DNA from: an uncultured Lachnospiraceae bacterium
Lineage (GTDB): Bacteria; Bacillota; Clostridia; Lachnospirales; Lachnospiraceae
Direction of reading: 5' to 3'
NCBI GenBank assembly: GCA_934339365.1
Contig: CAKRHW010000004.1
Location: 36,983-100,982 of the forward strand
Length of the DNA stretch: 64,000 nt
Under the pieces are notes generated by a model. That model did no database searches. It worked only from the letters and a program-made list of their open reading frames with translations, and was not told the origin of the DNA. Shown in pieces: positions 52,222 through 59,945 of this stretch. The position numbers and the translations under genes are program-made. Position 1 is the stretch's first letter; each line of letters begins with the position of its first letter.

Positions 52222-52250
52222 TTGACTTTATCATAAGACAGGAATAAAAT
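52222..52250 (+). promoter_or_regulatory. Promoter of the TetR-type gene
   Basis: TTGACT at 52222-52227 and TAAAAT at 52245-52250 are 17 bases apart. The operator at 52244-52267 covers the -10 box. Confidence 0.7.
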
Positions 52251-52267
52251 AAACAAGTTTATTTTAT
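52244..52267. promoter_or_regulatory. TetR-type operator: perfect 11-bp inverted repeat
   Basis: ATAAAATAAAC and GTTTATTTTAT are separated by AA. The repeat overlaps the -10 box of the regulator gene, which fits autorepression. Confidence 0.75.
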
Positions 52268-52283
52268 GAAGGGAGATTATAGT

Positions 52284-52850
52284 ATGCCAGCCAAGAAACA
52301 AATTACACGAGATATGATTTTAGATACGTCATTAAAACTTTTGAAAGAACAGGGATTTGAAGCGGTTACAATAAAGCGTCTTGCTAAGGAACTGGGATGT
52401 TCTACGCAGCCGGTTTATTTGTCCTTTTCTGGCATGGATGAATTGCGGAGGGAGTTGATTCCTTTAGCGGTAAAGGAATTTGAACGTCTTATGGAAAGTG
52501 ACAGCAAAAAGGGTGTGGTTCGGCTTTACGATATAGAATATATCCATCTGGCTAAGAATGAGCCAAGACTTTTCTGCTTTTTATTTATGCGTGCAAATGC
52601 ATTTACGGAAATAAAAAGTCTGCTGCTTCCAATCATTGAACGGTCCATCCGGGAGCTTATGGAGCTATATCATATCGACCATAAAGAAGCCGATGCTCTC
52701 CATGATCATTTGTGGATGCACACACATGGAATAGCGTCTATGGTTGCTACAGATTTTTGTAACTGGGATATGAATAAAATAAATAAGATGCTTGAGGATT
52801 GTAAAAGTGCTTTTACAAAGAAATACGAGGTGTCATATGTTTACGAATAA
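52284..52850 (+). CDS. TetR-family regulator
   Basis: This 188-residue regulator has an N-terminal HTH: ITRDMILDTSLKLLKEQG, then AVTIKRLAKELGCSTQPVYL. The rest is a helical ligand domain with many acidic and aromatic residues. AAGGGAG precedes ATG 52284 by eight bases. The stop overlaps the start of the MATE gene, so it should control that exporter, a common arrangement. The effector is unknown. Since the exporter is frameshifted, the regulator may now have no functional target. Confidence 0.9.
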   Translation: MPAKKQITRDMILDTSLKLLKEQGFEAVTIKRLAKELGCSTQPVYLSFSGMDELRRELIPLAVKEFERLMESDSKKGVVRLYDIEYIHLAKNEPRLFCFLFMRANAFTEIKSLLLPIIERSIRELMELYHIDHKEADALHDHLWMHTHGIASMVATDFCNWDMNKINKMLEDCKSAFTKKYEVSYVYE

Positions 52851-54161
52851 AGATTTGAAAAATTTGATTCTTCCACTTTTTGTTGAACAATTTCTTTTGA
52901 TGTTTGTTGGAATTGCGGATACGTTTGTCGTCAGCTTTTCAAGTGAAGCGGATGTTTCTGGTGTATCACTGGTTACATCTTTTAATACAGTTTTGATTTT
53001 TTTGTTTACTGCTTTGTCTTCCGGAGGTGCAGTTATCATCAGTCAGTATATTGGAAGTAAAAATAGCAAGTTAGCTTCTCGTTCTTCAGGGCAGCTTTTG
53101 ATGATTTCTACGGTTGTTTCTGTGATTATGGCGGTTTTGATTCTGGTATTTCATACACAGTTGTTAAAACTTTTATTTGGTAAGATTGAGCCGGATGTCA
53201 TGGCAGCTTGTGATTCCTATCTTCTCATTACAACTCTTTCCCTTCCTGCCCTTGCGATATATGATGCCGGGGCGGCACTTTGCCGGAGTATCGGCAAAAC
53301 AAATGTCACAATGTACATTTCTATTATTGCAAATGTTATTAATGTCTTAGGCAACTGTATAGGAGTGTTTGTATTAAAAATGGGAGCGGCAGGTGTTGCA
53401 TATCCATCGTTGATTTCTCGAATACTATCTGCTGTTGCAGTTACTGTTCTTTGTTTTCGGAAAAGAAATCAGGTGCAATACAAAATGAACGATATCGTGA
53501 GCTGGGATGGCAGTCTGCTTAAAAAGATTATGGGAATTGCCTTGCCAAACGGCATTGAAAATGGTGTGTATCAGCTTGTAAAAGTCGCACTTTCTAGTAT
53601 GGTGGCTTTGTTTGGTACATATCAGATTGCTGCCAATGGAGTGGCACAGAGTATCTGGTCGCTGGCTTCTATCATGGGACTTGCAATGGCTCCGGCTTAT
53701 ACTACGGTTATAGGTCAGTGTATGGGGGCAAGGGACATTGATGCGGCAAATTATTATTTCAAGAAGCTAGACAAATTACATTTGTATTGTCCGTTCTGTG
53801 GAATGCATTGATTTTTGCAATCACACCAATCATTGTATGTTACTTTGCCATTTCGCCCGAAGCAAAGAAACTGGTAATCTGGCTGGTTCTGATTAATAAT
53901 ATTTTCAATGGACTGGCATATCCATTTGCCGGCTCACTGGGAAATGGGCTTCGTGCTGCAGGCGATGTAAAGTTTACCATGATTGTGTCGATTTCCCTGA
54001 CAATCGGTGCACGACTGTTGTTTTCTGCATTGTTTGGCCTGTGGCTTGGCTGGGGGGTAATCGGTGTAGCAATCGGTATGAGCATGGACCTGGTATTTCG
54101 TGGAGTGATTTTTATCTGGAGACTGAAATCACAGAAATGGACAAGATATCAAATTATTTAA
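52837..54161 (+). pseudogene. MATE efflux transporter broken by a one-base frameshift
   Basis: Two reading frames together give one full-length MATE protein of about 440 residues. The first (52837-53811) covers MFTNKDLKNLILPLFVEQFL to DIDAANYYFKKLDK, then runs into unrelated residues. The second continues as TFVLSVLWNALIFAITPII and ends at 54161. The join lies at about 53779 in GACAAATTACATTTG, where one base seems lost. GAGGTG precedes the ATG. It is translationally coupled to the TetR gene. It may be a true mutation or a base-call error. Confidence 0.85.
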
Positions 54162-54174
54162 AGAGTAAAAAATA

Positions 54175-54189
54175 TTACCAAAATGGTAA
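54175..54189. promoter_or_regulatory. HigA-type operator, site 1
   Basis: TTACCAAAATGGTAA is an inverted repeat with TTACC/GGTAA arms, upstream of the promoter at 54198. Confidence 0.6.
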
Positions 54190-54197
54190 TGAATATA

Positions 54198-54226
54198 TTG
54201 AAAAATGGGTCTAGGTGTGATATATT
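54198..54226 (+). promoter_or_regulatory. Promoter of the HigA-ImmA gene
   Basis: TTGAAA at 54198-54203 and TATATT at 54221-54226 are 17 bases apart. Operator-like sites flank both sides. Confidence 0.65.
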
Positions 54227-54230
54227 TTTA

Positions 54231-54245
54231 TTACCAAAATAGTAA
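54231..54245. promoter_or_regulatory. HigA-type operator, site 2
   Basis: TTACCAAAATAGTAA differs from site 1 at one base and lies just after the -10 box, 56 bases downstream of site 1. Confidence 0.6.
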
Positions 54246-54306
54246 CAAAAAGAGGAGAAGTTAAATATAATAAAAATAGTAAAGGTAACGGAGGTGTCAA
54301 ATCATT

Positions 54307-55425
54307 ATGAGTAATGTAACAGAATATAAAGATTTAGTTGCATTTCATCCAGGTTACTATATTGCAGAGATTCTTGAAGATATGAGGATAACTCAAGCTG
54401 AGTTTGCAACAAGATTAGGTACAAATACAAAAACACTGAGTTATTTGATTAATGGGCAGGCCAATATTTCGAATGATTTAGCTAAGAAATTATCTGTTAT
54501 GATGGGAACGAGCGAAGAATTATGGTTAAATTTGCAAAGTTCTTATGACAAAAAACTAATTGAAATTCAGAAACAAAAAGATTTTGATGAACAGATCGGT
54601 TTAGTTAAGCTTATTGACTATAAGTTTTTTGTTGATGTGGCAGGATTGCCTGCAACAAGAGTAATTAATGAAAAAATAAGCAATTTATGTCAGTATTTAA
54701 AAGTATCCGATTTAAGGATTATGTTGACACCGGATTTTTTGGTAAATTACAGGACAGGAATTAATTCAATAAATGAGAAGAATATAATTAATTCAAGAGC
54801 ATGGGTGCAAACAGCAATTAATTTTTCACATACAATTGAAACTGAAGTATATAATGCAGAAAAACTAAGATCTTTTTTGCCGGAATTAAGAAGTATGACA
54901 ATTCAAAAACCTGAGATTTTTCTGCCGAGAATGCGCCAGATATTTGCAGAGTGTGGAATTGCTTTTGTTTTATTACCGAATTTAAGAAATTCAGGAGTTA
55001 ACGGAGCAGTAAAATGGCTAAATGAAGATCAGGTTGTTCTAGCTATGAATAATAGACGACTTGATGCGGATATTTTTTGGTTCTCTCTTTTTCATGAGAT
55101 TAAACATGTGCTTCAGAAGAAAACGAAAACAACATTTATAAGTTATACAGAGAATGAAATGATAGAAGTAAATAAAAAATTAGAAGATGATGCAGATAAA
55201 TTTGCAAGTAATTATTTAATTCCTTCAGTTGAATTGCGAAAGTTTGCACCATCTAAATATACTTCAGACGATGAAATAGTTCGATTTGCAAATTACATAG
55301 GAATTCATCCGGGAATTGTAGCTGGAAGGCTACAGCATGATGGAATTTTGCCACTTAATAGATGCTCGAAATTAAAGGAGAAATATCATATTGATCTTGG
55401 CAAAAGGTATAGAAGATTAAAGTAA
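54307..55425 (+). CDS. HigA-like antitoxin fused to an ImmA/IrrE-type metallopeptidase
   Basis: This 372-residue protein has an N-terminal XRE domain of the HigA (addiction-module antidote) kind, residues 10-85: FHPGYYIAEILEDMRITQAE, FATRLGTNTKTLSYLINGQA and MMGTSEELWLNLQ. The C-terminal half has an ImmA/IrrE-like Zn-peptidase: FWFSLFHEIKHVLQKK with HExxH, then LEDDADKFASNYLIP as the third ligand region. Such fusions sense stress and cleave or release a repressor. No HigB-type toxin is adjacent, so this may be a regulator rather than a classical antitoxin. Paired operators suggest autoregulation. Confidence 0.9.
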   Translation: MSNVTEYKDLVAFHPGYYIAEILEDMRITQAEFATRLGTNTKTLSYLINGQANISNDLAKKLSVMMGTSEELWLNLQSSYDKKLIEIQKQKDFDEQIGLVKLIDYKFFVDVAGLPATRVINEKISNLCQYLKVSDLRIMLTPDFLVNYRTGINSINEKNIINSRAWVQTAINFSHTIETEVYNAEKLRSFLPELRSMTIQKPEIFLPRMRQIFAECGIAFVLLPNLRNSGVNGAVKWLNEDQVVLAMNNRRLDADIFWFSLFHEIKHVLQKKTKTTFISYTENEMIEVNKKLEDDADKFASNYLIPSVELRKFAPSKYTSDDEIVRFANYIGIHPGIVAGRLQHDGILPLNRCSKLKEKYHIDLGKRYRRLK

Positions 55426-55496
55426 ATAAGATTAAATGTAACTACTGTAGGGGATATTTTTGGTTTATTACTACAGAAATTTGAAGGAGCAAGTAC

Positions 55497-56063
55497 ATGG
55501 AGATATTGGATATTGTTGATGAGAATGGGAATCCGACTGGTGATACGATAGAACGTAGTCTTGCACATGCAAATGGTGTCAGACATAGAACTGTGCATAT
55601 ATGGATTGCAAGAAAGGTGATGGGAAAGTGGCAGGTGCTTTTACAAAAACGTGCCATGGCGAAGGATTCCTTTCCGGGAAGGTATGATACATCATCAGCA
55701 GGACATATACAGGCAGGTGATGAACCGTTAGAATCGGCAATGCGGGAACTGAAAGAAGAACTTGGCATAGTTGCAACTCCCGAACAACTGCAATTTGCAG
55801 GCACATTCCGAATACAGTACGAAAAAGAGTTTCATGGTAAATTATTTAAGGATAACGAGATTGCATTTGTGTATGTGTATTTAGAACAAGTAGAGATTGA
55901 TAAGGTGACAGTTCAAGAGGAAGAACTAGAATGTGTAGAGTGGTTTGATTTGGATAATACCTACCAAGAGTGTCTGAAACATAATCAGAAGTTTTGTGCT
56001 CCTGTGAAAGGACTTGAAATTGCAAGGGATTATTTGATACATAAATATAACAAATTTCTGTAG
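55497..56063 (+). CDS. NUDIX hydrolase (IPP-isomerase-like group)
   Basis: This 188-residue NUDIX protein has the box GHIQAGDEPLESAMRELKEE followed by LGI near residues 71-93, and an N-terminal EILDIVDENGNPTG of the type seen in the isopentenyl-diphosphate isomerase-like subgroup. VHIWIARKVMGKWQVLLQKR precedes the box. Such enzymes cleave nucleoside diphosphate-X compounds. AAGGAG precedes the ATG. It lies between the HigA-ImmA gene and the PIN toxin group and looks like an ordinary cargo gene. Confidence 0.92.
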   Translation: MEILDIVDENGNPTGDTIERSLAHANGVRHRTVHIWIARKVMGKWQVLLQKRAMAKDSFPGRYDTSSAGHIQAGDEPLESAMRELKEELGIVATPEQLQFAGTFRIQYEKEFHGKLFKDNEIAFVYVYLEQVEIDKVTVQEEELECVEWFDLDNTYQECLKHNQKFCAPVKGLEIARDYLIHKYNKFL

Positions 56064-56249
56064 TATCAGTGGCCTTGCGGATATTACTTAATATTTTTCA
56101 AATTGTATACGCAATACAGATTGCCGAAAATGTCAGCGGCGTGGACTTGCTTTTGTATTTTTATATATGGTGGATTTGCGTCTGGAACAAAGAATAAGTG
56201 GGCAGTATAAGAAATAAAGAATTCACTTTTTATGCACTCATATAATTTG

Positions 56250-56278
56250 TTGAAATAAAGGTGGCTGTGTTGTATACT
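56250..56278 (+). promoter_or_regulatory. Promoter of the RHH-antitoxin-PIN group
   Basis: TTGAAA at 56250-56255 and TATACT at 56273-56278 are 17 bases apart, 38 bases ahead of the GTG start. Confidence 0.65.
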
Positions 56279-56315
56279 TATTACAAAGAAGAATATAGAA
56301 ATGGAGTGTTAGCTT

Positions 56316-56645
56316 GTGTCTTCTACTACTGATAAAAAAGATAGTTTAAAAGAATATATGAGGAAAATTAAAGATATAAAATTAAGAGTTCCAGGGGAAT
56401 ATTTACAAACAATCAAGGTTCATGCAAAATCAAAGGGAATGAGTATGAATCAATTAGTAATTTTATTACTTGAAAAGGATATGGGGATAGATATTGTTAC
56501 AGTAGGGAACAAAACAAGCAAAAAAAGGATGAATAATTACATAAAAAAGAACAGCAGTTTCATCTCAAATTTTAAAGGAGGTATGACCTATGACAGCATT
56601 AAGACAGAGTGCCATAATGGAACTAGAAAAGATACCGGAAGATAA
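56316..56645 (+). CDS. RHH (Arc/MetJ-like) DNA-binding protein, GTG start
   Basis: This 109-residue protein contains a ribbon-helix-helix pattern near residues 20-60: IKLRVPGEYLQTIKVHAKSK, GMSMNQLVILLLEK. The rest is basic. It starts with GTG at 56316, nine bases after GGAG. Its 3' end overlaps the next gene. It may repress the promoter at 56250 as the regulator of the following toxin-antitoxin pair. Confidence 0.65.
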   Translation: MSSTTDKKDSLKEYMRKIKDIKLRVPGEYLQTIKVHAKSKGMSMNQLVILLLEKDMGIDIVTVGNKTSKKRMNNYIKKNSSFISNFKGGMTYDSIKTECHNGTRKDTGR

Positions 56646-56814
56646 ATTATCATTTATCATACAGATTATGCAGGGGGTAAACGGATTATACAATGATTCT
56701 AATGAGGAAAGGAAAGAGGCTTTTACAAGATTAGAACAGTTACGCAAAAAGGGAACTGTTATCGATGATGTAGCAGAATTAGCTTCTTACAGGGAAGATA
56801 AATATGGTAAGTAA
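56590..56814 (+). CDS. Antitoxin of a PIN-domain toxin
   Basis: This 74-residue acidic helical protein starts with MTALRQSAIMELEKIPEDKL and ends with ELASYREDKYGK. Its size, composition and 11-base overlap with the PIN gene fit a type II antitoxin, in which the C-terminal tail wraps the toxin active site. AAAGGAGG precedes the ATG. No DNA-binding domain is obvious, so DNA binding may be done by the RHH protein upstream. Confidence 0.75.
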   Translation: MTALRQSAIMELEKIPEDKLSFIIQIMQGVNGLYNDSNEERKEAFTRLEQLRKKGTVIDDVAELASYREDKYGK

Positions 56815-57217
56815 AATTTTGATTGATACTAATGTATTACTTGATTATCTTCTTGAAAGAGAACCGTTCTTTGATGATGCAAAGAAAGTAATCCTGTCAT
56901 GTATCGAAGGAAATACAAAAGGTTGTATTGCAGCTTATTCTGTTTCTAATATGTTCTTCATATTAAGGAAGGATTATACGGCAAAGGAACGACGAGAAAT
57001 ATTATCAAAACTATGCACAATCTTTGATGTAGAGGGCATAGATAAAGCAAAATTATTATCTAGTCTTGCTAATGCAAAGTTTTTGGATTTTGAGGATTGT
57101 TTGCAAATGGAATGCGCAAAAAGTTATGGAGCAGAATATATTGTGACAAGGAATGTGTCGGATTATTTAGTATCAGAAGTAAAGGCAATTCTGCCGAGTG
57201 AATATTTAGGACTATAA
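56804..57217 (+). CDS. PIN-domain toxin (VapC-like ribonuclease)
   Basis: This 137-residue protein is a PIN nuclease: ILIDTNVLLDYLLEREPFFD with the first Asp, YSVSNMFFILRK, then LDFEDCLQMECAKSYGAEYI with the later acidic pair, and VTRNVSDYL. Such toxins cut tRNA or rRNA. All expected acidic positions are present. Its start lies inside the antitoxin gene. Unlike many VapC toxins it is preceded by both an antitoxin and an RHH gene. Confidence 0.88.
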   Translation: MVSKILIDTNVLLDYLLEREPFFDDAKKVILSCIEGNTKGCIAAYSVSNMFFILRKDYTAKERREILSKLCTIFDVEGIDKAKLLSSLANAKFLDFEDCLQMECAKSYGAEYIVTRNVSDYLVSEVKAILPSEYLGL

Positions 57218-57325
57218 TAACAAGGCACCAATGTAAAGAATTCATTCCATATGGATAATATTATGGAAGGTTGTTAGCATACGGGAATAGTTCGTGGGTG
57301 CTTTTCGTTTGGAGGGAAAATAGAA

Positions 57326-58213
57326 ATGGCATACGGAAAAATGATAGAATTGTTTCTAGTAAATGGAAGTGCAGACAGTTTAATAACAGCGGAATTATCT
57401 AATTGGAATGGTAAGGCAATCAAGATACCTCGTATTGAGGTGGCAGCTTATAACAGAGATGATATAACACAGGCTGGAGTTTATTTTCTATTCTGTAAAG
57501 AGGAAGATGGCTCTGATTCCGTTTACATTGGAGAGGCAGAAAATGTTAAAGATCGCTTGGTACAACACTTGCGTGATTACCAAGCCGAAAAAGAAAAATA
57601 TTATTGGACAACAGCGGTAATCTTTATTGGCAGAGATTTGAATAAGGCATTAATTCGATACTTAGAGAATCGTTTTGTGGAAATAGTAAGAATCTGTAAG
57701 AGATATACTGTACTTACAAAGAATACATATAAGAATACAGTTATGAAAGAATCGCAGATTGCTGTTATGGAGGAGTTTATTGATAATGTTAAGATTCTCA
57801 TTAGTGCATTGGGATATAAGGTTCTTGAGCCGCTAAATAAACCAATAGCCGGTATAAAAGAGAGTGAAAATGATTCTGATATAGAAGATTTGAGTCTTCA
57901 TTTGGAAAGAACAATTAAAGACTTGGGAAAAGTTGAGGCAGATGGAGTCCGTACTTCAGAGGGGTTTGTGGTATTGCAGGGAAGCCATATTGCTATTATG
58001 GATGATAATACAATTCCGGCTGTTCTAAAAGAACAGAGAAGAAAAGCCAATGTTATTGATGGGGTACTTCAGGAGGATATTTTATTTTCAAGTCCATCAT
58101 ATGCTGCGATGTTTGTTATCGGAAAGAGTGCAAATGGTCTGACTAGTTGGAAAGATGATGAAGGACATTCACTTAAGGAAATAGAGAATAGCGAAACGAC
58201 AGAAGATAAATAA
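57326..58213 (+). CDS. GIY-YIG nuclease-like protein with C-terminal DUF4357
   Basis: Residues ~45-140 form a GIY-YIG fold: GVYFLFCKEEDG then SVYIGEAENVKDRLVQHLRD and ALIRYLENRFVEI with the metal-binding Glu. Residues ~205-285 match DUF4357: GFVVLQGSHIAIMDD, then RKANVIDG and FSSPSYAAMFVIGKSANGLT. This two-domain layout is widespread in mobile and defence regions; DNA cutting or binding is inferred from the first domain. GGAGGG precedes the ATG. It stands alone with its own terminator downstream. Confidence 0.88.
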   Translation: MAYGKMIELFLVNGSADSLITAELSNWNGKAIKIPRIEVAAYNRDDITQAGVYFLFCKEEDGSDSVYIGEAENVKDRLVQHLRDYQAEKEKYYWTTAVIFIGRDLNKALIRYLENRFVEIVRICKRYTVLTKNTYKNTVMKESQIAVMEEFIDNVKILISALGYKVLEPLNKPIAGIKESENDSDIEDLSLHLERTIKDLGKVEADGVRTSEGFVVLQGSHIAIMDDNTIPAVLKEQRRKANVIDGVLQEDILFSSPSYAAMFVIGKSANGLTSWKDDEGHSLKEIENSETTEDK

Positions 58214-58292
58214 TCTTTTTGCAATTCGTTTTTGGCAAAAGAAATCTTGATACAAACTGAAAAAATGTGCATATTATACTGGTATAAGACTA

Positions 58293-58328
58293 GGTCAGGA
58301 AGCGTACGACGCCCTGACCATTTTTTTT
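58293..58328 (+). terminator. Strong terminator after the GIY-YIG-DUF4357 gene
   Basis: GGTCAGG at 58293-58299 pairs with CCTGACC at 58313-58319, with a GCG/CGC inner pair, followed by A and eight T. Confidence 0.9.
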
Positions 58329-58937
58329 AGGGAGATACATTGGATGAAGGAATTTAAAAATTTTAATTAGCAACTTACAATACTTCGTAACCGAGGAATG
58401 ATTGTACCTACAAATGGTAGCCCCAATATGAATGCCTTACAAAATTTTATCAGCATGTCTTAAAATTCTTACATATTTTGTGCAGAGGTAGTATTTTATA
58501 AATAAGAATTGCGGTGGATATTTTCGGATTATACCTGGGAGAACCTGCTGCGTCGGGTTCTTTTTTTGCAAAATTCAGTAAATAATCCTTGGGAGTAAGA
58601 AGTATATTTATTATTATAACAATGGAGTAAGATGGTGTTTGCATTTGCAGATATAGTGTTCCAAATAACGGAATAATATCGCAAGATTTGATTGACTTGG
58701 TTCTTCGTGAAAAATGTTTTGATGGAAAGAGCTTTTAAGAAATTGTCATTTCAGAACATTTGATAAAATTCCCATAACCCTTTACAAAACAGGGCATTCC
58801 GGGGCAAAACAAGGAGAAACAAAACAATGAATTGAAAAGAAAATATTGATGAAGTATAATTTTTGTATAGCCATTTGTTGTAAAATAACAATATCAAATT
58901 AATAGATATAAATAATGACGAAACAAGGAGGATTGAC
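58329..58937. other. Gene-free stretch with decayed fragments
   Basis: No intact gene is seen. A 30-codon piece at 58371-58463 reads QLTILRNRGMIVPTNGSPNM and resembles the start of Abi-type abortive-infection proteins (weak match). A second piece ending at 58738 reads IISQDLIDLVLREKCFDGK, not recognised. A terminator GAACCTG/CGGGTTC with seven T lies at 58541-58567. The stretch looks like the scar of lost accessory genes. Confidence 0.45.
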
Positions 58938-59564
58938 ATGGGAAAACTTACAATTGAAGGAAAAGCAGAAAAAGAATATGATTATGATTTGATGGAAATA
59001 ACAGTTCGCTTTCAAGTGCATGAAAAATCATCTGCATACGCAATAATGAAAGTGACAATGCAATGCGAAGAGTGTTTATCTATTTTAAATGAACAGGGAA
59101 TTTCTATGGACAATATCAGGATAGGAGAAGATTCAGTTGAACAAGAATATAGGAATGATAAATTGAATGTTACTGCAACAAGAGAAATTTCAATGAGACT
59201 GCCGTTTGATACAGGATTTTCTAATTATTTTATGGAACTTATTCGGGAAAAAGAATATGAGGTAGATCTTGATATCAATCCACGTCTTTCTAAGAATAAA
59301 GAGATAAATGATGAACTTCTTAAACTGGCCATAGAAGATTCAAAAAATAAAGCAACTTTCATTGCAAATGCAATGAATCAGAAAATTACAGGAATAGATT
59401 CAGTTAAAATAATAGATAGGTGCTATGAAGGTGAAATTGATTATATGTGTTTAGATCAAGCGTATGGTATTATTCCGCCAGGTAATTTACGTTTTTCTAA
59501 TCAGTTAAAAGCACCAATAACCACAAAAACAGCATCTGTTGAAGTGGTATGGATTATTGAATAG
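58938..59564 (+). CDS. SIMPL-domain protein, cytoplasmic form
   Basis: This 208-residue protein matches the SIMPL (DUF541) family: MGKLTIEGKAEKEYDYDLME, ECLSILNEQGISMDNIRIGE and IEDSKNKATFIANAMNQKIT. Most SIMPL proteins are exported, but here no signal peptide is present. The family is linked to oxidative stress and to signalling-pathway modulation, without a known activity. AAGGAGG precedes the ATG. A small gene follows 73 bases later. Confidence 0.82.
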   Translation: MGKLTIEGKAEKEYDYDLMEITVRFQVHEKSSAYAIMKVTMQCEECLSILNEQGISMDNIRIGEDSVEQEYRNDKLNVTATREISMRLPFDTGFSNYFMELIREKEYEVDLDINPRLSKNKEINDELLKLAIEDSKNKATFIANAMNQKITGIDSVKIIDRCYEGEIDYMCLDQAYGIIPPGNLRFSNQLKAPITTKTASVEVVWIIE

Positions 59565-59636
59565 ATTATGGCGGAAATGAATATCAGTGGAAAAGATAGC
59601 AATTTATATGTACAAAAAAATTGGGAGGATGATGCT

Positions 59637-59840
59637 ATGTCAGAAAAAATCGTGTACAAAGTTCCAGAGGAAGTAAGAAAACAAAGTATAGAAACCTTAA
59701 AAGTACGTAAGAGTACATTGGATTATTTGCGTGAAAATGGATTTAAAACCATTGATGATATAATTGAAAGGCAAAAGGATATTCCTGTAGAATTCAGAGG
59801 AAATATCTATGCATATCTTATGTTTGGAATAGAAGATTAA
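59637..59840 (+). CDS. Small protein resembling the RNA polymerase alpha C-terminal domain
   Basis: This ~67-residue protein starts at ATG 59637, after GGGAGG; a longer start at 59568 has no ribosome site. The segment IETLKVRKSTLDYLRENGFK then TIDDIIERQKDIPVEF resembles the helix-hairpin-helix pattern of the RpoA C-terminal domain. It may bind DNA or act as an adaptor; this is inference from pattern only. It follows the SIMPL gene closely and precedes the DUF2075 gene. Confidence 0.55.
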   Translation: MSEKIVYKVPEEVRKQSIETLKVRKSTLDYLRENGFKTIDDIIERQKDIPVEFRGNIYAYLMFGIED

Positions 59841-59945
59841 AGGATGGTTTAGTAACTAAACTAATTAGATGGTTAATGAATGAGAGCATGACGCGTATGT
59901 TAGGTTCAGATGCAATATTCTATTTGTAACATGAAGAAATAAGGA

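Noticed and set aside
53787..54161. Separate small membrane-protein gene
   Set aside because: It has no ribosome site and continues the MATE protein after a one-base frameshift.
56064..56249. Possible gene between the NUDIX and RHH genes
   Set aside because: Only short frames without ribosome sites or recognisable motifs are present.
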